9,518 nt of DNA from an uncultured Hyphomicrobiales bacterium (GTDB lineage Bacteria > Pseudomonadota > Alphaproteobacteria > Rhizobiales > Xanthobacteraceae): the NCBI GenBank assembly GCA_903891395.1, contig CAITEM010000522.1:1-9518 (forward strand), in the 5' to 3' direction. How positions within the stretch are numbered: position 1 is the stretch's first letter; each line of letters begins with the position of its first letter. The notes beneath the pieces were generated by a model, which had not been told where the DNA came from, searched no databases, and saw only the letters and a list, made by a program, of their open reading frames with translations. This document shows positions 1-5,345 of the stretch, piece by piece. The position numbers and the translations under genes were made by a program.

Positions 1-8
1 CGCGAGCG

Positions 9-31
9 ACCCTCCCCACAAGGGGGAGGGT
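9..31. repeat. REP-like palindrome
   Basis: ACCCTCCCC (9-17) pairs perfectly with GGGGAGGGT (23-31) around a 5-base loop, giving a 9-bp GC-rich stem. No T-run follows on the plus strand, so it is a poor intrinsic terminator in that direction. Short palindromes of the CCTCCCC-N-GGGGAGG kind are, as far as I recall, dispersed between genes in Bradyrhizobium-like genomes; that it is repeated elsewhere is an inference. A TTGACA hexamer lies at 51-56 but the hexamer 17 bases later (CTCTGA) is a poor -10 match, so I do not call a promoter. The rest of 1-171 holds nothing else I can support. Confidence 0.45.
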
Positions 32-171
32 AAGAAAGCAAGGCCGCTGTTTGACAATTGCATCCGAGAGCCGCTCTGACCGACGGGCGAAGTTGCCTTC
101 CCCCTGCCCCAAAAAAATCGTCCGATAACGCGACTGATTCGTTCCCCAACTCACGCGCGGCGGAGAGTGCG

Positions 172-455
172 ATGCCCTGGTTCCGAAATCATTATCTGTG
201 CCTCACCTGCGAGGGCCATTGGGTGCCGAGCACGACGCCGCGCATGACGAACACTGCCCGTTCTGCCGCGCCTATGACGTGACGCCGTACCGCAGTGAGG
301 ACCGGAGCGTCATCGTCGAGCCGCAGGGCGGCGCCCAAGGCGAGATCTTCGTCGTGCTGGAATGCGCCGCGGTCACAACGCATGGGCCGGATGACCGGCC
401 GCTCGGGCGCTTTCCGACGCGCGCGGCGGCGCTGGCCTTCCGCGCGGCGCGCTGA
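172..455 (+). pseudogene. Zinc-ribbon small protein, apparent -1 frameshift
   Basis: ATG at 172 follows GGAG with a 6-base gap and opens a protein starting MPWFRNHYLCLTCEGHW, with CxxC at residues 10 and 13. That frame then runs into low-quality sequence and stops near 282. From about position 222 a different frame carries the expected continuation: AEHDAAHDEHCPFC, then YRSED, and a C-terminal FPTRAAALAF, ending in TGA at 453-455. Joining the two frames near TGGGTG (220-225) with one extra base would give a 94-residue protein with two CxxC pairs, a four-Cys zinc ribbon. I recall small proteins of this layout (CxxC, W, CPxC, then a PYRSED-like stretch) in Bradyrhizobium relatives; their function is unknown to me. 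The downstream frame keeps G/C-rich third positions, so the break is recent or a sequencing error. I see no slippery heptamer at the junction, which argues against programmed frameshifting. Confidence 0.6.
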
Positions 456-546
456 CGCATGGCGGCGGCCTTATAAAAGTCATTGCGGAAGCGCGACATC
501 TGCCGATAAAGAGCGTCCGGCATTCGCCGCTGACCCTGGGTATCCC

Positions 547-852
547 ATGACCGCTTTGAAATCCCGCAATAAATTCGTCACTTTGGCGCTCGTCCTCGCC
601 GCGGCCGGCCTGCTGGCAGCGTGCGAAACCGACGGCAGTTCGCCCGGTCCGCTGGCGGCGCTGTCCTCGCCGGCCAAGCCGGAAGAGCCGGCGAAACCGC
701 CGGAGCCGCCGATGACCCGCACGCGCGCGGCGTCGGAATGCTGGATGGGCACGGAAAAAGGCGGCGCCAGCGCCAATCTCGACAAGCGCGCCGACGTCGT
801 CGACAAGTGCATCGATCAGAAAATGAAGACGGCGGCGGGCCCGAAGGGCTGA
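547..852 (+). CDS. Small proline-rich lipoprotein
   Basis: This 101-residue protein has a lipoprotein signal: basic n-region (K5, R7, K9), a hydrophobic run and the lipobox L23-A24-A25-C26. It should be cleaved before Cys26, acylated and anchored in the envelope. A flexible segment rich in Pro, Ala, Glu and Lys (about residues 30-55) leads to a compact C-terminal part with ECWMGTEKG and ANLDKRADVVDKCIDQKMK. That motif resembles small lipoproteins I recall from Bradyrhizobium relatives; no function is known to me. The start at 547 is chosen because the signal peptide begins there; the ribosome site is weak (only CTGGG upstream). A possible but poor promoter is TTGCGG (483-488), 16 bases, GATAAA (505-510). 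The two mature Cys other than the lipid Cys could form a disulfide. It converges with the next gene. Confidence 0.8.
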   Translation: MTALKSRNKFVTLALVLAAAGLLAACETDGSSPGPLAALSSPAKPEEPAKPPEPPMTRTRAASECWMGTEKGGASANLDKRADVVDKCIDQKMKTAAGPKG

Positions 853-899
853 GTCCTGTCCCGGGCGCGGCGCCTTACGATGCGCCGCAGACCCAGGAC
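853..899. terminator. Nested hairpin between convergent genes
   Basis: GTCCTG (853-858) pairs with CAGGAC (894-899), and inside it GCGGCGC (867-873) pairs with GCGCCGC (882-888) around an 8-base loop. It occupies the gap between the stop at 852 and the stop at 926 of two convergent genes, the usual place for a two-way terminator. There is no U-tract on either side, so it may stall polymerase or protect RNA ends rather than act as a classic intrinsic terminator. Confidence 0.4.
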
Positions 900-925
900 C
901 TTCACAGCAGCGGAATTCGTAACGG

Positions 926-1249
926 CTACTTCGCCTCACTGACGCTGCACAGCGGATTGGCGGCCTGGCACTTGGCGCGCGCTTCGTTGCGGCTGCCGGT
1001 TTCGGTGCAGGTCGAATGCGAGATCGGCAGGATCGCCGGACAGGCGACGTCGTATTGCGTGCCGGTCAGGTTGCGCCAGGCGCGTTTGACCTTGCGCTTT
1101 ACCTTTTGCGTGGTGGTTTCCTTTTTCAATTCGACTTGCGCCAGCACGATCGGCGCCGGTGCCGAAGCGCCTTCGGCCGTCGCCGGTTGAACGCCCGCGC
1201 TCATCGCCAGCAGGCAAACGCCCGCGGCCGTCATTGCCAGATATCGCAT
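926..1249 (-). CDS. Secreted four-Cys protein, unknown function
   Basis: The protein has 107 residues. It starts with a signal peptide (MRYLAMTAAGVCLLAMSAGV, predicted cleavage after ATA at residue 25), so it is exported. The mature part has a basic stretch (KKETTTQKVKRKVKRAWRNL, about residues 42-61) followed by a Cys-rich end with C70, C81, C94 and C101, enough for two disulfides. The pattern NLTG, CPAILP, CTETG, C-terminal PLC matches small secreted proteins I recall from Bradyrhizobium and relatives, without known role. An upstream ATG at 1264 exists, but the ATG at 1249 has GGGGAG at a 7-base gap and starts directly with a good signal peptide, so I prefer it. The basic stretch could bind an acidic surface such as lipopolysaccharide; that is only a guess. 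Confidence 0.85.
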   Translation of the reverse strand: MRYLAMTAAGVCLLAMSAGVQPATAEGASAPAPIVLAQVELKKETTTQKVKRKVKRAWRNLTGTQYDVACPAILPISHSTCTETGSRNEARAKCQAANPLCSVSEAK

Positions 1250-1394
1250 CGTGTCGCTCCCCATCGTCCGGCCGCTTGGTCGATCCAGGCGTCACGCCGA
1301 ACGTGCGGCGACAACGGCGGCTGGAACCTAAAGTTCCGCTTGCGAAGCGGCCGTCGCCGTATCAGCATTGCGCGCCAATCAAAGGAGATTCGTC

Positions 1395-1526
1395 ATGGCT
1401 AAAGGTCAGACGCGCGCGGTCAAGGAAAAGAAAAAGCCGAAGGCCGACAAGGACAAGCCGAAACAGATGTCGGCCTACAAGGCGTCGCAGATGTCCGGCA
1501 CCAGCACGGCGCCCGGCAAGAAGTAA
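1395..1526 (+). CDS. 43-residue lysine-rich small protein
   Basis: ATG at 1395 is preceded by a near-ideal AAAGGAG with a 7-base gap, and the frame ends in TAA at 1524-1526. The product, beginning MAKGQTRAVKEKKKPKADK, contains 12 lysines in 43 residues, ends in GKK, and has no hydrophobic segment, so it should be cytoplasmic, strongly basic and mostly disordered. I recall similar MAKGQ-type Lys-rich mini-proteins annotated as hypothetical in Bradyrhizobium-like genomes. Binding to nucleic acid or ribosomes would fit the charge but is inference. The stop is only 3 bases from the stop of the convergent gene at 1530. Upstream, 1250-1394 is the shared divergent region with the gene at 926-1249; I could not identify a convincing promoter there. 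Confidence 0.8.
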   Translation: MAKGQTRAVKEKKKPKADKDKPKQMSAYKASQMSGTSTAPGKK

Positions 1527-1529
1527 GCG

Positions 1530-1874
1530 TTACCGGCCGGTGCCCGGCCCGGCATTGTTGAGGTCGGGCGGCAGCGCGCTGGCCGCTTTGCTCAATTCCA
1601 GACACGTGGTGAGCTCGACATAACTGGCCGGCCCGCCGAGCGTGGATAACTGGGTGCAGTGGGCTTTCTGCGATTCCGAATACTGTCCCCAGTCCTGCTG
1701 GAGCTTGCTGCGGGCGGTATCCTCGTCCCGCTTGCAGGCGCTTTCATCGCGATTGGCCACGGCGGACGCCTGCGTGGCGGCGCGGCAGCTCGGGTCGACG
1801 TTGAATTCCGGCACTTTGTCGGCGACCAGCATCAACTGCGACGTCACCAGCAAAATCGGCATTAGTCCCGGCAT
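1530..1874 (-). CDS. Secreted four-Cys protein, unknown function
   Basis: This gene encodes 114 residues. The ATG at 1874 has AAGGAG with an 8-base gap; the open frame continues much further upstream, but this ribosome site and the hydrophobic N-terminus (MPGLMPILLVTSQLMLVA) fix the start. The hydrophobic run lacks the usual basic n-region, so it is an atypical signal peptide or anchor. The mature part has C30, C47, C73 and C91, with SCRAAT, ACKRDEDTAR, DWGQY, HCTQLSTLGGPASYVEL and TCLEL. This CRAA...C.RDE...YVELxxCLE layout matches hypothetical proteins I recall from Bradyrhizobium. Two disulfides in a helical fold are likely. It is divergent from the gene at 2028; the 153-base gap 1875-2027 should contain both promoters, but I find no clear hexamers. 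Confidence 0.85.
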   Translation of the reverse strand: MPGLMPILLVTSQLMLVADKVPEFNVDPSCRAATQASAVANRDESACKRDEDTARSKLQQDWGQYSESQKAHCTQLSTLGGPASYVELTTCLELSKAASALPPDLNNAGPGTGR

Positions 1875-2027
1875 CGGGCTCTCTCCTTGGTCGTCGTCCC
1901 GGTAGTTCCAACGCGCGGCCGGAGTTCCGGTTGCACCCCCGCGCCAAGATTCAGCCCAAATCCGTTCCGGCCGATGAACCTTTCCGCCGGCCGTCCCGAC
2001 CCATGAAGGGATCGGGAGGGCTGAGTC

Positions 2028-2384
2028 GTGATGAAACGCTTCTTGCTGGCCTTTGTCTATTTCGTCGCGCTGATCGTGCCGGCGGCCTTCGCCCTGGCGC
2101 TGCTGATGGCGCCGGCCAGTCCGGCGGCGCCAGCCGAACAGACCGGTTGCGACCGTAATCTGGCGGCGGTCGCCGCCAACGTCGCCAGTTTGCAGGCCCA
2201 GTTGAAAGCCCTGAAAGCCGGCCCGGAAATCTGCAGCACGACCCGGCTCTATTTCCTCGAATTGACCAAGGCCCGCGCCGTCACCGCGCTGTGCCGGACC
2301 GGCGCCGACCGGGACCGCGAACTCGGCCGTTTGGACGCCGATGTCGAGCACATTAATGAGGCCATCGCCGCGCGCTGCCTTTAA
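2028..2384 (+). CDS. Exported or membrane-anchored helical four-Cys protein
   Basis: The 118-residue product starts MMKRFLLAFVYFVALIVPAA, with a hydrophobic segment at about residues 5-28. This is either an uncleaved membrane anchor or a signal peptide cut around A34-A36. The remainder is helical and carries C41, C69, C89 and C117 at nearly even spacing (28, 20, 28), which suggests a helical hairpin pinned by two disulfides. GGGAGG lies 8 bases before the GTG at 2028 and 11 before the ATG at 2031; either could be used, and they differ by one residue. I recognise it only as a hypothetical protein of the Bradyrhizobium type. No hairpin with a T-run follows the stop. Confidence 0.8.
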   Translation: MMKRFLLAFVYFVALIVPAAFALALLMAPASPAAPAEQTGCDRNLAAVAANVASLQAQLKALKAGPEICSTTRLYFLELTKARAVTALCRTGADRDRELGRLDADVEHINEAIAARCL

Positions 2385-2513
2385 CCGAAGGTCGCACCGC
2401 GGGCTTCACAACTTCGCCCCAGTTCCGTGGCGCTATTGATACCGATGCTTAACCCGGCCACGCTGTTATCGCGGCGCGCTCGGGCCATGACATCACGGGG
2501 GATTTATTCGGCA

Positions 2514-3428
2514 ATGCGATCGGGTTCGATCCAGCTTGGGTGTGTGCTTGCCCTGACGCTTCTGTCCGGCGCCGCGCTGGCGCAGGACGGCGCGCCGCTG
2601 GTGCCGAACGCCGACTATGCCGTCGCCTCGCCGCCCGACAATCCGATGGATAGCTCGAGCGCCGACGCCGAACTCACCCCGGAGGAATCCGCGGCGCTGA
2701 GCAATGCCCTGTCCAACGACTTTTCCGGCCTGCCGATCGCCAAGCCGAAGAAGCTGCGCCTGCCCAGCCTCGCCGCGCCGAAGGGTCTCGACGCCAGCCG
2801 CACCGACGCGCCGGACGGCTCGTCGACCATGGTGCTGAAACAGCCGCTGCCGATCGATTGGGATGCCAAGGTCGGCGCCGATCTCGGCCTGCATGCCGCG
2901 CCGTCGCTGAACCCGAGCCCGGATCCGTGGCGCGCCGGTTCGGCGGACACGCGCGGCACCGGCGCCGCCTGGGCCTCGGTCGGCGTGCTACCCTCACTGG
3001 CAACGGTCGATGCGCGCGTCGATCCGAGCAACGACCAGGGCCGCGTCGGCACCACGTTCAAGCATTCGATGCCGGTCGGCACTGGATTTTCGGTGACGCT
3101 GCAGAACAGCTATACGGTGACTGAAACCTTCAGCGCCTCGTCGGCGGCGTCGCCGTCGGACATTCCGCTGGTGACCGTGCCGGTGGCGACGGGCATCCCG
3201 ACCCCGCAGGTCTGGGGCAGCGAGAAGGCCGCCAAGTTCGATATCCTGTCGACCGGCACCAGTTTCGGCGCCAAGCTCGCCAACAACAGCACCGATCCGG
3301 TGACACATAACCAGTTCAGCGCCGAGCAGAAAATCTATGGCCCGCTCAACGTCACCACCGCCGTGACCGATTACGGCCAGACCGGCGTCAGCAAGAGCAT
3401 CACCGCTCGATTTAAGCTGAATTGGTAG
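2514..3428 (+). CDS. Exported protein with barrel-like C-terminal half
   Basis: The preferred start at 2514 gives 304 residues with a good signal peptide (MRSGSIQLGCVLALTLLSG, cleavage after ALA before QDG). The frame is open to 2427, and an ATG at 2487 would add nine residues; GGGGGA lies about 11 bases before 2514. The first half of the mature protein (about residues 27-150) is rich in Pro, Ala, Ser and Asp and probably disordered. The second half alternates polar and hydrophobic residues in strand-like runs (FSVTLQNSYTV, FGAKLANN, NVTTAVTDYG) and ends ITARFKLNW. A final strand with a terminal aromatic residue is a hallmark of outer-membrane beta-barrel proteins read by the BAM complex. I cannot assign a family; a porin-like or small-barrel role is inference. 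No strong terminator follows; 3429-3600 shows only a weak GGGC/GCCC hairpin. Confidence 0.8.
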   Translation: MRSGSIQLGCVLALTLLSGAALAQDGAPLVPNADYAVASPPDNPMDSSSADAELTPEESAALSNALSNDFSGLPIAKPKKLRLPSLAAPKGLDASRTDAPDGSSTMVLKQPLPIDWDAKVGADLGLHAAPSLNPSPDPWRAGSADTRGTGAAWASVGVLPSLATVDARVDPSNDQGRVGTTFKHSMPVGTGFSVTLQNSYTVTETFSASSAASPSDIPLVTVPVATGIPTPQVWGSEKAAKFDILSTGTSFGAKLANNSTDPVTHNQFSAEQKIYGPLNVTTAVTDYGQTGVSKSITARFKLNW

Positions 3429-3600
3429 ATTTTCAAATCGAATTGCTAACCTTGCGGGCGTTTTGCCCCTGAATCGCCATGCCGCTAGCCGCGAAGGCGC
3501 CGCCACCCTGCCCCATCCTTGCCCTCCTCGCATGCGGCAATCGGTTCCGGGGACGGGGAGCGGCAGCGCAACGCCATTGCGCCTGTGTAGGAGTTGACTC

Positions 3601-4074
3601 ATGACGGCGATCAGAGAGCGGGCCGGTGCAGACAAGCTCGGCATCGACAAAAGCGGACCGGAGAAATTCGCTCCGGCGGATCGGCGGGCGACGCCGGAAA
3701 AACTGAGCGACGTCGATCAGGCGGCGGCGAATGCCTTTGAAGGCGAAATCCGCGAGTTCGTCCGGCGCGACGTTTCGTTTCTGCGCCAGCCGCGCGTTGC
3801 GGGCGAAGCCAACACGCCGGACCCGACGACCGAGAATCTCAATTCACTGATCCGGCGCGTATCAGGAGCCTCGATGGAAGAAATCGATCGCGTCATTCTC
3901 GAACTGCAGGGCATCCGCGACATGTTGAAAGCGGAAGGCGATCGCGTCGGCCGCGAAATCGCCGGTTACGCCAGCCTGAGCCACGCGTCGATGACGGCGA
4001 TGAAGGTGATCGGCGACAGCCTGGAGCAATGGAAAAGCGTGCCGAGCAAGCCGTCACAACGCCCCGTCGGCTAA
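3601..4074 (+). CDS. Conserved cytoplasmic helical protein, unknown function
   Basis: The ATG at 3601 has AGGAG with a 7-base gap. The product has 157 residues, no signal peptide and no membrane segment. The N-terminal half (to about residue 70) is charged and low in complexity. From about residue 78 to 145 it is predicted helical and better ordered: NLNSLIRRVSGASMEEIDRV, LQGIRDMLKAEGDRV, REIAGYASLSHASM, then IGDSLEQWK. Hydrophobic positions recur every three to four residues, so a coiled coil or helical bundle is likely. I recall similar C-terminal segments in hypothetical proteins of Bradyrhizobium and relatives, with no known function. It is a single gene, followed by a hairpin 13 bases past the stop and a strong terminator further on. 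Confidence 0.85.
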   Translation: MTAIRERAGADKLGIDKSGPEKFAPADRRATPEKLSDVDQAAANAFEGEIREFVRRDVSFLRQPRVAGEANTPDPTTENLNSLIRRVSGASMEEIDRVILELQGIRDMLKAEGDRVGREIAGYASLSHASMTAMKVIGDSLEQWKSVPSKPSQRPVG

Positions 4075-4087
4075 TCCGCGCCAACAC

Positions 4088-4112
4088 GCCATCGCCGCCC
4101 ACCGGCGATGGC
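4088..4112 (+). terminator. Hairpin just after the 3601-4074 gene
   Basis: GCCATCGCCG (4088-4097) and CGGCGATGGC (4103-4112) form a perfect 10-bp stem with a 5-base loop, 13 bases after the stop codon at 4074. There is no T-run (AATCATG follows), so it may act as an RNA end-protecting structure or a weak terminator; the stronger terminator at 4234-4258 lies downstream. Confidence 0.4.
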
Positions 4113-4185
4113 AATCATGTTGTGGATGGCAGCACCGGCGTAACCAGACACCGTCACGCTGCGCGCGACGCAACCTAGCTTGACG

Positions 4186-4258
4186 GCGTTCGGAAACGCG
4201 CACCGTTTTCGGAGCCTCCTCCCACCAAGACTCAAACCCCGCTTCGGCGGGGTTTTTT
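4186..4258 (+). ncRNA. Possible small RNA with CCUCCUCCC motif
   Basis: A small hairpin (GCGTT 4186-4190, CGGA loop, AACGC 4195-4199) is followed by an unpaired CCTCCTCCC (4215-4223), which is complementary to Shine-Dalgarno sequences, and then by a strong intrinsic terminator. The order hairpin, exposed CCUCCUCCC, terminator recalls the cuckoo/CcsR family of stress-related small RNAs in alphaproteobacteria. A TTGACG hexamer (4180-4185) could be a -35 box, but a promoter there would start the RNA inside this stretch and the -10 match is poor. Release from the 3' end of the 3601-4074 message is therefore as likely as an own promoter. The motif could also be chance in GC-rich DNA. Confidence 0.25.
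4234..4258 (+). terminator. Strong intrinsic terminator, probably two-way
   Basis: CCCCGC (4237-4242), a stable TTCG tetraloop and GCGGGG (4247-4252) are followed by six T (4253-4258) and preceded by AAA. This is a textbook rho-independent terminator for plus-strand transcripts coming from the 3601-4074 gene or the possible small RNA. On the minus strand the stem is followed by TTT and lies 24 bases past the stop of the gene at 4276-4437, so it may end that transcript too. Confidence 0.9.
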
Positions 4259-4275
4259 CGCTCGGGAAAGTGTGC

Positions 4276-4437
4276 TTAGCGGGCCGCTTCGGGAAGGCTG
4301 ACGATACTCAAACCGTCATCGAGATGCATACGCCCGGTCACGTGGTCGAACACCACAAAGCTGCCGACCATCATCACCATCATGGTGGCGGCGCCGAGCA
4401 TCAGGCCGATAAAGTTGAGGGATCTGGTATCGGCCAC
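4276..4437 (-). CDS. 53-residue single-span membrane protein, GTG start
   Basis: A GTG at 4435-4437 with GGAG at a 6-base gap opens a 53-residue frame ending in TAA (4276-4278). The product begins MADTRSLNFIGLMLGAATMM and has one hydrophobic span at about residues 8-30, unusually rich in methionine (M13, M19, M20, M22, M23). It is followed by a polar tail DHVTGRMHLDDG and LPEAAR. The positive residue before the span and the acidic tail suggest an inner-membrane protein with a short periplasmic C-terminus. I recall similar small proteins (one span, then GRxxLDD) in Hyphomicrobiales, without function. The gene is easily missed because it is short and begins with GTG. It lies 114 bases after the gene at 4552-4824 on the same strand; a direct repeat of TGCCGGGC (4504-4511 and 4515-4522) sits in that gap and could be regulatory. 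Confidence 0.75.
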   Translation of the reverse strand: MADTRSLNFIGLMLGAATMMVMMVGSFVVFDHVTGRMHLDDGLSIVSLPEAAR

Positions 4438-4551
4438 GGGTCGCTCCAAAAATCGGCAGTTGCTTTGTGTGCACTTGAACGCACCAGAGCCAAACGGGTT
4501 CCCTGCCGGGCAAATGCCGGGCGGGATCGTTAACAGGGATGGTAGACGGGG

Positions 4552-4824
4552 TTAGTTGGCGGCGACGGCCTTGGCGGGTTTTACGGCCTTGCGCGGCAAC
4601 GGATAGTCGGCGCTATCGTAAAGCTGGCGGATACCGTTGCCGTCGAAGCGCTTTTCCTCGACTTCGAGATAGGCGCCGAGCAGCAATTCGGGGGGCAATT
4701 CCTCAATAGCAAAACGGATCGCTTCCGCGGCGGTCGGAAAGCGCTTGTAACCGATCGGGCGGCGCGACTTGCGGCTGCGGCTGGGAAACAATTCCGAAGG
4801 GGCGCGGTAGTTGATCATCGACAT
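4552..4824 (-). CDS. Conserved 90-residue protein, unknown function
   Basis: ATG at 4824 is preceded by AGGAG (4834-4838 on the plus-strand numbering) with a 9-base gap. The 90-residue product has no signal peptide. It has a basic N-terminal segment (SRSRKSRRPIGYKRF, about residues 15-29), a helix-forming core TAAEAIRFAIEELPPELLL (about 31-49), then AYLEVEEKRFDGNGIRQLY and a Lys/Ala tail. This sequence pattern (INYRAP...RPIGYKRF...AIRFAIEELPPELLLGA) matches hypothetical proteins I recall as widely conserved in Bradyrhizobium and related genera. The compact shape and basic face could suit a small regulatory or nucleic-acid-binding protein, but nothing in the sequence proves that. A perfect palindrome overlaps the leader just upstream. 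Confidence 0.88.
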   Translation of the reverse strand: MSMINYRAPSELFPSRSRKSRRPIGYKRFPTAAEAIRFAIEELPPELLLGAYLEVEEKRFDGNGIRQLYDSADYPLPRKAVKPAKAVAAN

Positions 4825-4837
4825 AACTCAAAGCTCC

Positions 4838-4847
4838 TAGGCGCCTA
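4838..4847. promoter_or_regulatory. Perfect 10-bp palindrome in leader of the 90-residue gene
   Basis: TAGGCGCCTA at 4838-4847 is a perfect palindrome touching the AGGAG ribosome site of the gene at 4552-4824. On the minus strand it is preceded by CATATT, a possible -10 region, so a bound protein could block transcription or ribosome access. It is short enough to occur by chance. The rest of 4848-4942 shows nothing else I can support. Confidence 0.25.
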
Positions 4848-4942
4848 ATATGGCCCCTAAAGCGTCGGAAATCCAGCGTCTGAGGGCCGCGCATGTCAGA
4901 CCCGCCGGGGCAAGGTAAATGTTGATAGGTCTATCGAAAATG

Positions 4943-4975
4943 AAAAACGGCCCGGCGCACAAACACCAGACCGTT
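4943..4975 (-). terminator. Intrinsic terminator after the frame ending at 4996
   Basis: Read on the minus strand, AACGGTCTGG pairs with CCGGGCCGTT (plus coordinates 4966-4975 and 4946-4955, two G-T wobbles) around a 10-base loop. It is followed by a run of five T (AAAAA at 4943-4947 on the plus strand) and a further T-rich stretch. It begins 20 bases after the TAA at 4996, which shows that a transcript of the minus strand really ends here. Confidence 0.85.
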
Positions 4976-4995
4976 TAATCCTTGCGCCATCGATA

Positions 4996-5151
4996 TTAGT
5001 CGGCGAGTTCGCCGACCACTTCGCTGGTTGCAGGATCGACCAATACAACGTGGTCGTTCACCATCATGTACTTGCAATTGCGGACCGCATGCCGACCCGA
5101 TGCGTTCCTCGACTTTTCGGCCTGAGTTCCGCCGGCCGTTAGCGCGTTCAC
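4996..5151 (-). CDS. DUF1236-like C-terminal tail, start unclear
   Basis: The frame ends with CKYMMVNDHVVLVDPATSEV and VGELAD before TAA (4996-4998). A strand-turn-strand tail of the form Y-x-V-x-x-x-x-VLVDP-x-T-x-x-V is typical of DUF1236, a small domain found at the end of exported proteins in Hyphomicrobiales. A good terminator follows 20 bases downstream, so the gene end looks genuine. The beginning does not: the frame is open far upstream, but there is no ribosome site or signal peptide. The GTG at 5151 used here gives 51 residues without a ribosome site; the ATG at 5067 would leave only 23. Third positions within the given span are about 70% G/C, slightly below its neighbours. It may be a remnant of a longer secreted protein whose 5' part has decayed, or a real mini-protein. 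Confidence 0.4.
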   Translation of the reverse strand: MNALTAGGTQAEKSRNASGRHAVRNCKYMMVNDHVVLVDPATSEVVGELAD

Positions 5152-5345
5152 GAACGGTGGGAGTGGAATCGAAAAGCGCCGCGATTTGAATCGCTTAGTG
5201 CGCTTCGGACTCCTTTCGTTCCCGCGCGGGCCGATGACGCGGGATCTCCGGACGCGCAGCAAATGCGCCCGCGATTCAAGTTTTGCTCGCCGCGTGACTC
5301 CGGCCTTGATACCAAAGATGCAGAATTGATTCGCGAGGCCCCTGG

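Noticed and set aside
215..230. Programmed ribosomal frameshift in the zinc-ribbon gene
   Set aside because: The junction CATTGGGTGCC has no slippery heptamer and no stimulatory pseudoknot is evident; mutation or sequencing error is simpler.
1875..2351. N-terminal extension of the gene at 1530-1874
   Set aside because: The frame is open upstream, but it is antisense to the 2028-2384 gene, while the ATG at 1874 has a strong ribosome site and starts the hydrophobic segment.
2994..3650. Minus-strand frame of 218 residues
   Set aside because: It is the mirror of the barrel-like protein gene, Arg/His-rich, with no ribosome site and no recognisable domain.
4186..4230. tRNA-like 3' end (TCCCACCA) before the terminator
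   Set aside because: No cloverleaf can be drawn: the expected T-arm and matching acceptor strand are absent.
4180..4533. Plus-strand frame with a run of histidines
   Set aside because: The His run is the antisense of the ATG-rich Met cluster in the 53-residue membrane protein, and the frame runs through the terminator at 4234-4258.
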